Assembly (NCBI GenBank): GCA_040774885.1
Contig: JAXGTO010000008.1
Span: 4,400-68,399, forward strand
DNA: 64,000 nt
DNA from: JAXGTO01 sp040774885
GTDB taxonomy: Bacteria > Actinomycetota > Coriobacteriia > Coriobacteriales > Eggerthellaceae
Direction: 5' to 3'
Part shown: piece by piece, positions 8,771 to 17,600 of the stretch
Layout of the letters: each line of letters starts with the position of its first letter
How positions within the stretch are numbered: position 1 is the stretch's first letter
Position numbers and translations under genes: made by a program
The notes under the pieces: generated by a model
What the model was told of the DNA's origin: nothing
Database searches by the model: none
The model's input: the letters and a program-made list of their open reading frames with translations, nothing else

Positions 8771-8798
8771 CAAGAGGCCCGCTATCGCGGGCCTCTTG
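8771..8798 (+). terminator. Hairpin after hom
   Basis: A perfect 12-bp stem, CAAGAGGCCCGC / GCGGGCCTCTTG, with a 4-base TATC loop, 14 bp after the hom stop. The T-tract that follows is weak (TTGCATT), so termination is probable but not textbook. Confidence 0.65.
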
Positions 8799-8880
8799 CA
8801 TTACGCTTCAACCACCATTGCGCCGTCTGTCGGCGTTTAGGTCTCTCGAAGTCGGCCCGCGAACCAACCCACCGCCCCGC

Positions 8881-9030
8881 CGGCCCGTCGGGCGATCGGT
8901 CGGCCTGCAAACCAGCCTGCCAACCCGTCGGCCCGCCAGGCGATCGGTCGGCCCTCGAGCCAACCCGCCGGCCCGCCAATCGGCCGACCCGCCAACCCGC
9001 CAACCCGCCGGCCCGTCGAGCGATCGGTCG
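8881..9030. repeat. GC-rich degenerate repeat cluster
   Basis: Three copies of a 22-25-bp core (CGGCCCGyCrrGCGATCGGTCG) begin at 8881, 8929 and 9009. They are separated by shorter units of the CCAACCCGCC kind. The cluster is part of the 630-bp gap between hom and the DUF4190-type gene. The frames through it give only Arg/Pro-rich translations, so I regard it as non-coding. Confidence 0.75.
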
Positions 9031-9218
9031 TAGGCTGTCAGCCGGCGAAATCGTTCTTAATGGCTTTTAGTGCTTCTGCCAAATCGAACTGCATCTTTTT
9101 CCGGGTAAAGTACGGATTTCGTCGAATCGCCGCTCGGCAAGAAAAACTGACCTGGGGTTTTGTTGCACGCTGATGAGAAAAGAGACGAAATGGGCTGAAA
9201 AACCGTTTTTTAATTCAG

Positions 9219-9252
9219 AAAAGATGCAGCAACTTTTCTTGCTGCATCTTTT
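9219..9252 (+). terminator. Hairpin with T-run, possibly part of an attenuator
   Basis: A perfect 14-bp stem AAAAGATGCAGCAA / TTGCTGCATCTTTT with loop CTTTTC, followed by more T. The left arm can instead pair over 11 bp with CTGCATCTTTT at 9089-9099, which would dissolve this hairpin. That gives the geometry of an anti-terminator/terminator switch about 130 bp before the gene starting at 9387. The surrounding 9040-9300 is noticeably richer in A/T than its flanks. Confidence 0.6.
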
Positions 9253-9386
9253 TCGTATGCAAAACGAAATGGCGTATCGAGAATGGGGCTGCTTGCAAAA
9301 AAGTGCGCTTGGATAGGGTTGGTGGGACTCGCGTGGTATCCTACCGAATGGGGTGGATGTCAATCCGTTAAGTGAAAGGGGACCCC

Positions 9387-10547
9387 ATGTCCGAAGAAGA
9401 AAAGAAACCTGCGGGAGCACCTGAGCCGCCGAAGGCGCCGGCAAATGCTGCGCCCGAACCGCCATCAGCTGCCGCTGCACCCGAACCGCCCGCGGCCGGT
9501 GCGACCGCGCCCGAATCGCTGTCGCCCGCTGACGCTGCTTATGCCTCCGCGCAAGCGCCGACGCAGCCTGCGCCTGCTTATGCCACACCGGCCCAGCAGC
9601 CCTATGTTGCCGGTCAGCAGCCTCCTGTCGCTCCGGGCGCACCCGGCGTTCCCATGCAATCGAACGGCAAGGCAACAGCCGCGCTGGTATGCGGTATTCT
9701 CGCCATCCTGTTCTCATGGACCATCATTCTGGGTATCGGCTTGGGCATCGCGGCCATCATCTTGGCCGTCAAAGCCGTCAAGGAATCCGGCAAGGACGGC
9801 AAATCCACGGGCGGCAAAGTTTGCGGCATCGTGGGCATCGTGTTCTCCGTGATTACCCTCATCATCGTCATTTGCCTTGTGGCCTTCGGTGTGGCGCTTT
9901 TCAACGATCCCGATTTCCAAGACGCCTACCATGACGCGTACAACAGCGCGCAGAGCGATTCGACATATGGAAGCGGATCTTCATCGAGCAATGGCAGCTC
10001 GTCTTCCTCGGGTTCGGGAAGCAGCTCTTCTTCGACCACCCATGCTGCTACCACCGATGACGAAAAGGCAGCTCAGAAAGTAGTCACCGACTACCTTGAT
10101 ACACTCAAAGCTGGCGATGCCGCCTCTTTAAATCAGGTTGCAACCGACACTGATTCGGCGCTTTCCGGCTCCGGCATGTCGTTGAGTGCGCTGGGTATTC
10201 TGCCCAGCGATCTTACCGGCTGGTTGGCCAAGGACATGACCTACACGGTCACCGATGTCTCGGCCAGCGGAACCTACAGCTCAGTTGTCGTTTCGGTTAC
10301 CAGTCATGATGTGGTTTCGCTTATCGAGGCCTCAACCAACAGCCTCGATTCTGCCGATACCTCGTCCATTACCGACGAGGCGGCGGTTTATCAGCTCTTG
10401 GGCACCTATATGCTCCAAGCGCGCGATACCACGCCGGCGACGACCAAAACCATTTACTTCGATCTTTCGAAGTCCGGTGATACTTGGACGATAGATGATT
10501 CCTCTAAAACTTACGCCTTGGATTCCATCTATATCTACGGCTGCTGA
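9387..10547 (+). CDS. DUF4190-type membrane protein with Pro/Ala-rich N-terminus
   Basis: 386 residues of unknown function. Residues 1-100 are a Pro/Ala/Glu-rich, low-complexity, probably cytoplasmic tail. Residues about 100-180 are a DUF4190-like pair of TM helices, beginning KATAALVCGILAILFSW, with a Gly-rich loop (GIGLGIAAIILAVKAVK) and a second helix. A Ser-rich linker (about 195-220) leads to an outside C-terminal domain of about 160 residues that starts EKAAQKVVTDYLDTLKAGD and ends with the strand WTIDDSSKTYALDSIYIYGC. That domain resembles small NTF2/DUF4878-like extracytoplasmic folds. The start ATG 9387 is preceded by AAAGGGG; an ATG five codons earlier overlaps that site. It stands alone and ends at a strong terminator. 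Confidence 0.75.
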   Translation: MSEEEKKPAGAPEPPKAPANAAPEPPSAAAAPEPPAAGATAPESLSPADAAYASAQAPTQPAPAYATPAQQPYVAGQQPPVAPGAPGVPMQSNGKATAALVCGILAILFSWTIILGIGLGIAAIILAVKAVKESGKDGKSTGGKVCGIVGIVFSVITLIIVICLVAFGVALFNDPDFQDAYHDAYNSAQSDSTYGSGSSSSNGSSSSSGSGSSSSSTTHAATTDDEKAAQKVVTDYLDTLKAGDAASLNQVATDTDSALSGSGMSLSALGILPSDLTGWLAKDMTYTVTDVSASGTYSSVVVSVTSHDVVSLIEASTNSLDSADTSSITDEAAVYQLLGTYMLQARDTTPATTKTIYFDLSKSGDTWTIDDSSKTYALDSIYIYGC

Positions 10548-10590
10548 TTCAATTGCCCTTTTGAGCACCGTAATAGAATAGCCGCAGTTC

Positions 10591-10625
10591 AAAAACGCCA
10601 CTCACCAACTATGGGTGGCGTTTTT
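10591..10625 (+). terminator. Rho-independent terminator
   Basis: An 11-bp stem AAAAACGCCAC / GTGGCGTTTTT lies 44 bp after the stop of the DUF4190-type gene. The T-run is built into the 3' arm and continues with C-T-A-T. The symmetric A-run would let it act on both strands. Confidence 0.85.
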
Positions 10626-10755
10626 CTATGCCTGCCCACCCATAAATATCCGCCGAAACCGTATATTTCACCAACCGTTCGGGTTTCGCCTTCCAGTAAG
10701 TCTTTTTGCTTGAAGACAGAGAATTCGGGGCGAGGCATTTGTGGATGATAGACTG

Positions 10756-10801
10756 TGCCAGTTTGGTGCAACTCCATCGTTATGACGGTTGAAAACTGGC
10801 A
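10756..10801. other. Inverted repeat in the gap before the HAD gene
   Basis: TGCCAGTTT (10756-10764) pairs with AAACTGGCA (10793-10801). It is the only clear structure I see in the 300-bp gap 10626-10929. Its role is unknown; it could be an operator or a 5'-UTR hairpin of the HAD gene. Confidence 0.45.
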
Positions 10802-10929
10802 TCGGATATGGCCTTATGGTTAACTGGGCTTGCGAGAGAATAATCGTCACGGCATTTTTTGACTCGGATGCGTCGAATTGAGCAATCTTGATACCGTGGC
10901 AGCCATGTAACGGAAAAAAGGAAGCACGC

Positions 10930-11583
10930 ATGAACCCTGGATTCATCTTCGATTGCGATGGAACGCTGCTCGACTCCATGGAAAAGTGGCGCAGCGTTGA
11001 AACCGATTTGGCGCAAAGCGCGGATATCGTGTTGACGCCAGTGGAGCGCGATCGCGTGTGCGCTATGACCATTCCCGAAGTAAGTCGATTCTTCCATAAT
11101 GCCAAAGGGCTGGGCAAAAGCCCTGAAGACGTGGTTGGCATGATCGATGAACTCATGCTCGATTACTACTGCCACCAGGTAGAACCTCGCAAGGGCGCCG
11201 TGGAGTTCGTCCAGCAATTGGCGGAGCGCGGCATCCCTTGTGCCGTGACGTCTTCTAGCCCGCAGCACTTTTTGCAGGCGGGGCTTGAGCGCGTCGGCAT
11301 CCTCGATTGCTTCTGCGCGGTGCTCTCGGTGGACGATGTGGGCCACAGCAAGCGTGAACCGCAGATATTCCTGCGTGCACTCGAACTCATGGATGCCGAC
11401 GCCGGTGCCGCCTGGGGTGTCGATGACGCCGTGTACGCGCTCGGCAGCATGGCTGGCGTGGGCTGCCGCACCATCGGAATCTACGACGACGACATAGCCG
11501 GCACCTTCGCGCAGCTGCAAGCTGCCGCCGACGTTGCCGTGCACGAACTTGACGAGCTCGACCCCGACAGCCTCTTGGCTTAG
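10930..11583 (+). CDS. HAD-superfamily hydrolase (phosphoglycolate/beta-phosphoglucomutase type)
   Basis: 217 residues. Motif I is FDCDGTLLDS, with nucleophile Asp8 and acid/base Asp10. A helical cap (about 15-85) sits between motif I and motif II. Motif II is VTSSSP, motif III is the Lys in GHSKREPQIFL, and motif IV is WGVDDAVYAL, where a VEDS-like acidic pair would sit. Cap type C1 and length fit the PGP/beta-PGM/GPP group, so it is a small phosphatase or phosphomutase whose substrate cannot be read from the sequence. ATG 10930 follows AAAAAAGGAAG. Its 3' end overlaps the 3' end of metA (opposite strand) by 4 bp. Confidence 0.88.
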   Translation: MNPGFIFDCDGTLLDSMEKWRSVETDLAQSADIVLTPVERDRVCAMTIPEVSRFFHNAKGLGKSPEDVVGMIDELMLDYYCHQVEPRKGAVEFVQQLAERGIPCAVTSSSPQHFLQAGLERVGILDCFCAVLSVDDVGHSKREPQIFLRALELMDADAGAAWGVDDAVYALGSMAGVGCRTIGIYDDDIAGTFAQLQAAADVAVHELDELDPDSLLA

Positions 11584-12500
11584 CGCGGGAAGTTGCCCAG
11601 TTCGTAGGGGGTGGCCTGGTATACGTAGTAGTTCAGCCAGTTGGTGTAGAGCAGCTGAGCCTGCGCGCGCCAGGTGGAAAGCGGGCTTTTCTGCGGATCG
11701 TCGTCGGGGAAGTAGTGCGCCGGAATGGCCACATCGAGCCCCTTGTCCACGTCGCGCCAGTACTCTTTGGCCAGCGTGCCGCAGTCGTATTCGGGATGGC
11801 CGAACACGAAGAAGTTGCGGCTGTCCTTGCTCTTGGCGATATACACGCCGGCTTCTTGCGAAAGCGCAATGAGCTCCAGCGACGGATTCGCCTCGATGTC
11901 CTCGGCGCGCACCTCGGTGTTGCGGCTGTGCGGCGCATGGAAGACGTCGTCGAAGCCGCGCACCAGCGGGCTGGTCTTCTTAACCAGATAATGTTCGAAC
12001 ACGCCGGAAAGCTTGCGGTCAAGCGTGTACTTGGGAATCCCGTAGTGATAATAGATACCGGCTTGCGCACCCCAGCAGATGTGCAGCGTGGAAAACACGT
12101 TGGTGCGCGCCCAATCCATGATGTTGCACAGTTCGGGCCAGTAATCCACGTCTTCGAAATCCATCAGTTCGACGGGCGCCCCGGTGATGATCATGCCGTC
12201 GTAGAAGCTGTCGCGCACCTCTTCGAAGCTGCGGTAGAAGCTCTCAAGATGGTGGGTGGGCGTGTGCTGGCTTTCATGCGAAATGGTGCGCAGCAAATCG
12301 ACCTCGATCTGCAGCGGCGTGTTGGAAAGCTTGCGCAGGATCTGCGTTTCGGTGTCGATTTTGGTAGGCATCAGGTTGAGCAGCAGCACGCGCAGCGGAC
12401 GGATGTCCTGGTGCATGGCGCGCCGTTCGGTCATCACGAAGATGTTCTCAGCTTCGAGTGTGCCGGTTGCGGGCAGAGAATCGGGAATCCTGATGGGCAT
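11580..12500 (-). CDS. metA: Homoserine O-acetyltransferase (MetA family)
   Basis: 306 residues, the family length. It activates homoserine for methionine synthesis. Catalytic Cys142 (HICWGAQAG), His235 and Glu237 (FGHPEYD) fall exactly at the family positions. Residue 111 is Glu (GAPVELMDF). In characterised MetA enzymes Glu111 selects acetyl-CoA and Gly111 selects succinyl-CoA, so despite the name homoserine succinyltransferase this one should make O-acetylhomoserine. That agrees with the divergent neighbour, an O-acetylhomoserine sulfhydrylase-type gene. ATG 12500 has a near-perfect AAGGAGGT. The 96-bp gap to metY must hold both promoters. Confidence 0.95.
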   Translation of the reverse strand: MPIRIPDSLPATGTLEAENIFVMTERRAMHQDIRPLRVLLLNLMPTKIDTETQILRKLSNTPLQIEVDLLRTISHESQHTPTHHLESFYRSFEEVRDSFYDGMIITGAPVELMDFEDVDYWPELCNIMDWARTNVFSTLHICWGAQAGIYYHYGIPKYTLDRKLSGVFEHYLVKKTSPLVRGFDDVFHAPHSRNTEVRAEDIEANPSLELIALSQEAGVYIAKSKDSRNFFVFGHPEYDCGTLAKEYWRDVDKGLDVAIPAHYFPDDDPQKSPLSTWRAQAQLLYTNWLNYYVYQATPYELGNFPR

Positions 12501-12596
12501 TGCGGACCTCCTTGGTTGGAACATATATGGTACCAGACAGGTATACTGATGCGTGATACCAACATCGCATCGATGGACACTATGACGGGAGCATCC
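12501..12596. promoter_or_regulatory. Divergent metA/metY control region
   Basis: A TATACT -10 hexamer (12542-12547) points towards metY. If used, transcription starts near 12554 and the first in-frame ATG (12549) cannot be translated. The region contains GATGCG (12548-12553) paired with CGCATC (12566-12571). No S-box, SAM-II or SAM-IV riboswitch consensus was recognised. Confidence 0.45.
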
Positions 12597-13877
12597 ATGA
12601 CGCAACATCGGGGCACCACCTGCGTGCAGGGCGGATACCATCCAGGCAATGGCGAACCGCGCCAGGTGCCCATCATCCAATCGACCACGTTCCGCTACGA
12701 AAGCAGCGCCGCCATGGGCAAGCTCTTCGATCTGGAAGCGGAAGGCTACTTCTATACGCGGCTGCAGAACCCCACCAACGATCATGTGGCGGCCAAAATC
12801 GCGGAATTGGAAGGCGGCAGCGCGGCCATGCTCACCAGCAGCGGCCAGGCAGCCAACTTCTACGCGGTGTTCAACCTGGCGGGGTGCGGCGACCATGTGG
12901 TGGCATCGAACTCCATCTATGGCGGCACCTTCAACTTGTTCGCCATAACCATGGCACGCATGGGCATCGAATTCACCTTCGTCGACCCCGATTGCTCCGA
13001 CGAAGAATTGGCGGCTGCATTCCGTCCCAACACCAAGGCGGTCTTCGGCGAATCCATCGCCAACCCTGCCCTTACCGTGCTTGATATCGAGCGCTTCGCG
13101 CGTGCCGCGCACGAACACGGCGTGCCGCTCATCGTGGACAACACGTTTCCCACGCCCGTCAATTGCCGTCCGTTCGAATGGGGCGCCGACATCGTCACCC
13201 ATTCCACCACCAAGTACATGGACGGCCACGGTGCCGGAGTGGGGGGCTGCATCGTCGATTCGGGTGCATTCGACTGGATGGCCCATGCGGAAACCTTCCC
13301 CGGGCTCACCACGCCCGATGAAAGCTATCACGGCGTGATCTATGCCGAGCGCTTCGGCAACGGCGGCGCGTTCATAACCAAAGCGACGGCCCAGCTCATG
13401 CGCGATTTTGGCAGCATCCAGAGCCCACAAAACGCTTTCCTGCTCAACCTGGGGCTCGAAAGCCTGCATGTGCGCATGGCGCGCCATTGCGCCAACGGCC
13501 AAGCGGTGGCGGAGCATCTTGCCGCGCATCCGAAGGTGGCTTGGGTGCGTTTCCCCGGCTTGCCCGACGACCCGTACCATGCTTTGGCGCAGAAGTACCT
13601 GCCCAACGGCGGCTGCGGTGTGGTCAGCTTCGGCGTGGCGGGCGGCCGTGCAGCGGCCGAGGCGTTCATGGGCAAGCTGCAGATAGCCCAGATAGCAACT
13701 CATGTGGCCGATGCACGCACCTGCTGCTTGCACCCCGCCAGTGCCACGCATCGCCAGATGAACGATGAAGAATTGGCGGCAGCGGGAATCACGCCCGACT
13801 TGGTGCGATTCAGCTGCGGCTTGGAAGATGCAGAGGACCTTATCGCCGATATCGACCAGGCCCTTGCGGCGTTGTAG
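12597..13877 (+). CDS. metY: O-acetylhomoserine aminocarboxypropyltransferase/sulfhydrylase
   Basis: 426 residues from this start, a fold-type I PLP enzyme of the Cys/Met metabolism family. It makes homocysteine from O-acetylhomoserine and sulfide. It shows TTCVQGGY and QVPIIQSTTFRY at the N-terminus, YTRLQNPT (PLP-phosphate Tyr/Arg), TSSGQAA, VDNTFPTP, and Lys206 in THSTTKYMDGHG as the Schiff-base lysine. The C-terminus has HPASATHRQM and RFSCGLED. Four in-frame ATGs exist (12549, 12573, 12582, 12597). Only 12597 has a decent site (GGGAG, 5-base spacing) and it sits right before the conserved start. It is divergent from metA, forming a direct-sulfhydrylation methionine pair. Confidence 0.94.
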   Translation: MTQHRGTTCVQGGYHPGNGEPRQVPIIQSTTFRYESSAAMGKLFDLEAEGYFYTRLQNPTNDHVAAKIAELEGGSAAMLTSSGQAANFYAVFNLAGCGDHVVASNSIYGGTFNLFAITMARMGIEFTFVDPDCSDEELAAAFRPNTKAVFGESIANPALTVLDIERFARAAHEHGVPLIVDNTFPTPVNCRPFEWGADIVTHSTTKYMDGHGAGVGGCIVDSGAFDWMAHAETFPGLTTPDESYHGVIYAERFGNGGAFITKATAQLMRDFGSIQSPQNAFLLNLGLESLHVRMARHCANGQAVAEHLAAHPKVAWVRFPGLPDDPYHALAQKYLPNGGCGVVSFGVAGGRAAAEAFMGKLQIAQIATHVADARTCCLHPASATHRQMNDEELAAAGITPDLVRFSCGLEDAEDLIADIDQALAAL

Positions 13878-13901
13878 CGGTTCGGCGAAAGGAAGGCTCC
13901 C

Positions 13902-14306
13902 ATGAAGACCACTCGCAATGCGCAGCGCCTGCTCAAGCTCTGCTCGGTATTCGTGCTGGTGGCGGCGTTCCTGTTCTTGGTGACGGGCATCATGGTGCTG
14001 CTGGGAGCCTACGGTGGGTCCACGACGCAGGTGACGGGCCCGGAATTCGAAACCCAGCCGGCGGCTACAGGCGTGGCGGCATCGTATCTCTTCTACTTCG
14101 TCGTGTTTGCGGCGGTGGGAGCGTTGGGCGTGCGTCGTTCCGAAGAACCGCGCCATGCGCTCATCGTGCTGGTGCTCAGCATCATGGCGGCGCTTGCCTG
14201 CGCCTATTCGTGCGTGACCGGCTTCGACATCATGTATCTGCTGGGCGCCATCGTTTCCGTGGCCATGGCGGCCACTGCTTTGGGGGCCTATCACAGCCGC
14301 CGTTGA
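13902..14306 (+). CDS. Small four-helix membrane protein, unknown function
   Basis: 134 residues with about four TM helices: LCSVFVLVAAFLFLVTGIMVLLGAY, SYLFYFVVFAAVGALGV, HALIVLVLSIMAALACAYS and YLLGAIVSVAMAATALGAY. A short charged loop (RRSEEPRH) lies between helices two and three, and the C-terminus is basic. I recognise no family. The start ATG follows GAAAGGAAGG at good spacing. It lies 24 bp after metY and is probably co-transcribed with it, but nothing in the sequence ties it to methionine. Confidence 0.75.
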   Translation: MKTTRNAQRLLKLCSVFVLVAAFLFLVTGIMVLLGAYGGSTTQVTGPEFETQPAATGVAASYLFYFVVFAAVGALGVRRSEEPRHALIVLVLSIMAALACAYSCVTGFDIMYLLGAIVSVAMAATALGAYHSRR

Positions 14307-14624
14307 GGCGCGGAATCCGCGAACATCGCGCTGATTGATATGCGGCCCCTGCCTGGGGCCTGCCGCAGCCGCCGTCGAGGCTGCTATTCATGCCGTTTTG
14401 GGCGGTCTGCCACAGCTGCACCGAAGGTGCTTTCTGCCCTGGTTGAGGGGTGGATTCCAGCCGCCGTACACACCGACTTCTTACCGCTTTGGGGTTGACG
14501 CACTTATGTATTGCGTCTACCTTTTGCATATGGCCTCAAGGGGGGGATTGCGATAGCTTTACCTTGAGGAAGGGCGGCAGGCAATCGGCGATCGCCTGCG
14601 ACAATTGAACAAAGGGTGGCAATC
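14307..14624. other. Gap before the giant surface-protein gene
   Basis: A 318-bp non-coding stretch. A GGCCCC/GGGGCC hairpin (14344-14360) could end the metY unit. TTGACG (14495-14500) overlaps the inverted repeat GACGCA-N9-TGCGTC (14497-14517), which looks like an operator, but I find no convincing -10 at 17 bp. GCAGGC/GCCTGC (14577-14582/14594-14599) forms a hairpin just upstream of the ribosome site. Confidence 0.4.
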
Positions 14625-17600
14625 ATGGACCAGCATTCCACTGCGCGCGGTGCCTTGGCCAAGGGGTCGTTTTCTTCCAAGGCGGTATCTCTTCTTATGT
14701 CGGTTGTCATGGTGATGGGCATATGCGTGCCCAGCACATCGTATGCCACCGATGCGTCCACGCAGCAAGCCCAAGGCGCTTCTGCGCAATCGACCGACCA
14801 GACGCAAGAGGCTTCTGCGCAGGCGGATGATTCTTCTGCCCAGCCCGCAGCCCAAGCGGATGTTGCGGCTGATACGGGCCAAGCGGATGCGACGAGCCAA
14901 TCAGATGCGGCGGCCACCTCGACCGATTCGTCGAAGACCGAGTCCGCTGCAACAACGGCTGGATCCGCTGCCTCCGGATCGACGGCCACGGACAAAGCTG
15001 AATCCACTTACACCGTCACGCTTTCCGCCACCGACGGTGCCACCTTCGCCACCGACGCCATCGATGGCGTTACTTTCAACAAAGATGCCACGCAGGCAAC
15101 CATCAAAGTTACTGCTGGCGAAACGCTGGCAGACAGCTTCAAGGCCGATACCTTGCCCCAATTGGTTTTTCCCGACAATGCCCAATTGGGCGCTTGGGCC
15201 TATTCCGCCGATGACGGTTTGCAAGAGCTCACTGTCGACCAACTGCTCTCCATGAAGATCACCCGCGATATCACGTTTGAAACCGAGCTTGTTCCCGTTG
15301 AAGACGACGAAGCCACCACTATGGCCGACAAGGTCATCTATTGGAATCCCAGCGAACATGACATCAAAGACCCCGCTGACGACACCGTCTTGGCGCCGAA
15401 GGGCGACGATGCCAATTCCGGCGTATCGGCCAAATACCCGGTGCTCACTTGGGATCGCGTCAAGGAGATTTACGAAGGATCCACCGGCTATACCGTTCAC
15501 ATCATGGCCACTGCCGTGCTGGGAACCGAGAAAACCGGCGGCGGCTACATCGTGCCGCTCGATTTGAATATCAACGGCAAAAATGGAGCTACGGATTACA
15601 ACGTCACTTTCACCACGTGGGATCAAAACGAAGAAGAGCTTTTCCTGATTCCCAGTTACGATGCTTCAACCACCCCTGCCACCGAAGCGGGTAGTCTTAC
15701 GGTTGCCAATGTAACGTTCTCGCCGGCATCTTCCACCATGAATTCCATTCGCATTATCGGCGGCAACAGCACCGACGGTGCCAATGCCGCAGGTGGCCAG
15801 CTCACTATAGGCGAGAGCTTCAAAACCACCAGTCCCATCCAGTACGAACTCAACGAATACGGGCTCAGCCTGGCCGATACCGACCCGGACACGGCAGCCA
15901 TCTACAACCCGCTGGTGCTCGACGCCCAAGGAAGTTCCGTCCCCCAGACCTACACCATTTACTATTCAGGGATCAACGGCAATATGTTCTACCAGTACGC
16001 CAACGTGGTGCAGGCGGGTGCCAATGGCCCTGCCGACATGTATGGCCAGGAGTACTTCGTTTTGTCTGCGCGCAACGAGGGTTTCCACTGGAACTATTAC
16101 TATGACGGCGAAAGCATGCATCCGACCGATGAAACCCAGTGGGATAAAAGCAAGCTGGAGCTTTCTGTCGACTACAGGTACTCCGCCGTATACGTCAACC
16201 CCACCGTTGCCACCAGCAGCTTCGGCGGTTCGTGCAAATATCCGGTAAAGACCATGGAAGAGGCCCTCAACATCGTCGAAAATTCCTCTTGGGAAGATGC
16301 CGTTGACCGCGTCATCTATATTTGCGGCACCATAGATGTGAATAACAATACCTCATGGGATCTTTCGCATGCCCGCGATGCGTACCGTACCAAAGTCTAT
16401 GTGTGTTCCAGCCCTCTCATCAATGACGCGCATGTCCATTCCGTGCCTACCACGTTGTTCAACGTGGCTTCGGGCGTCAGGCTCAACATCACCGGTATGG
16501 ACGTGTTCTACAACCTTTCCACCGACTACAACGACACCACGTTGACGCATACCATTTTCAACGTCAATCCTGGCGCGAGCCTGAAAGTCACCGACACCAA
16601 TATATCGGGCAAGACCGATGAGGGGTCGATGTCTCAAGGGTGGGGCGTCAAGATAGCGGGAAGCAGCACTGCGAACACCTCGTTTACCATGGATGGCGAA
16701 AGCTCCATTTCTTACAACAGTCGCGGCATCCAGGCAGTAGGCGTCGGTTCCGATAAAACCAAAACCACTATCACCCTCAACGGCGGCAGTGTAAGCCACA
16801 ACGACCTTAGAATCGGGAGTAACAGCACAGAGCCGGTCGTTGGATATACAGGCGGCGCCGGTGTCTATGCCGCCAATGCAACCCTCGATATTGCCGGCGG
16901 CAGCATCGATGACAACACCGTTACGGGGACTTACTACAACGGTTATCGCTACTTGTACGGAGCCGGTGTTTACGCTTCAGCCACTGACATCACCATGTCT
17001 GACGGATCGGCATCGCGCAATAGCGCTGGGAGCTATTCTACCGGCGGTGCCTTCTATATGACTGGCGGCGGCGACTTCACCATGAGCGGCGGCACCATCG
17101 ATGGCAATTCCTCTACCTCGTCCAGTTACCCCGACGGAGCCGGCAGCGCACTGTATTACACCAATAACGGTGCCGTTTCGATCAGCGGGGGCACCGTTTC
17201 CAACAACACGCAAGCGGCTTATGGCGCGATTTATCTGACCAGCAGCACCAACACGCTCGCCATCGGTGAAGCCGTATTTTCGGGCAATAAAAGCACCAAT
17301 TACAACAGTTCTAGCGCCGGAGCTGTTTATTGCTCAACCTACACCACCGTTACCGTGGACGGTGCCACGTTCAAGAGTAATTCAGCCTCCAGCGGAAGCA
17401 GCGGCAACGGTGGCGCTATCTATTGCTCCGGCTCCGGCTCGCAGCTCACGGTAAAGAACACGTCGTTTACAGGGAACAGCTCCGGTGGCAATGGCGGTGC
17501 GATCTACGCTTATTCGCCTGATTTTTCCAGGCCCACCTCCATCGAAAACTGCACTTTCGATGGGAACAGTTGCGCAAGCTCGGGCGTAGGTGCTGCCGTG

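Noticed and set aside
12501..12596. SAM riboswitch controlling metA or metY
   Set aside because: The gap is only 96 bp and divided between divergent promoters; no S-box consensus was found.
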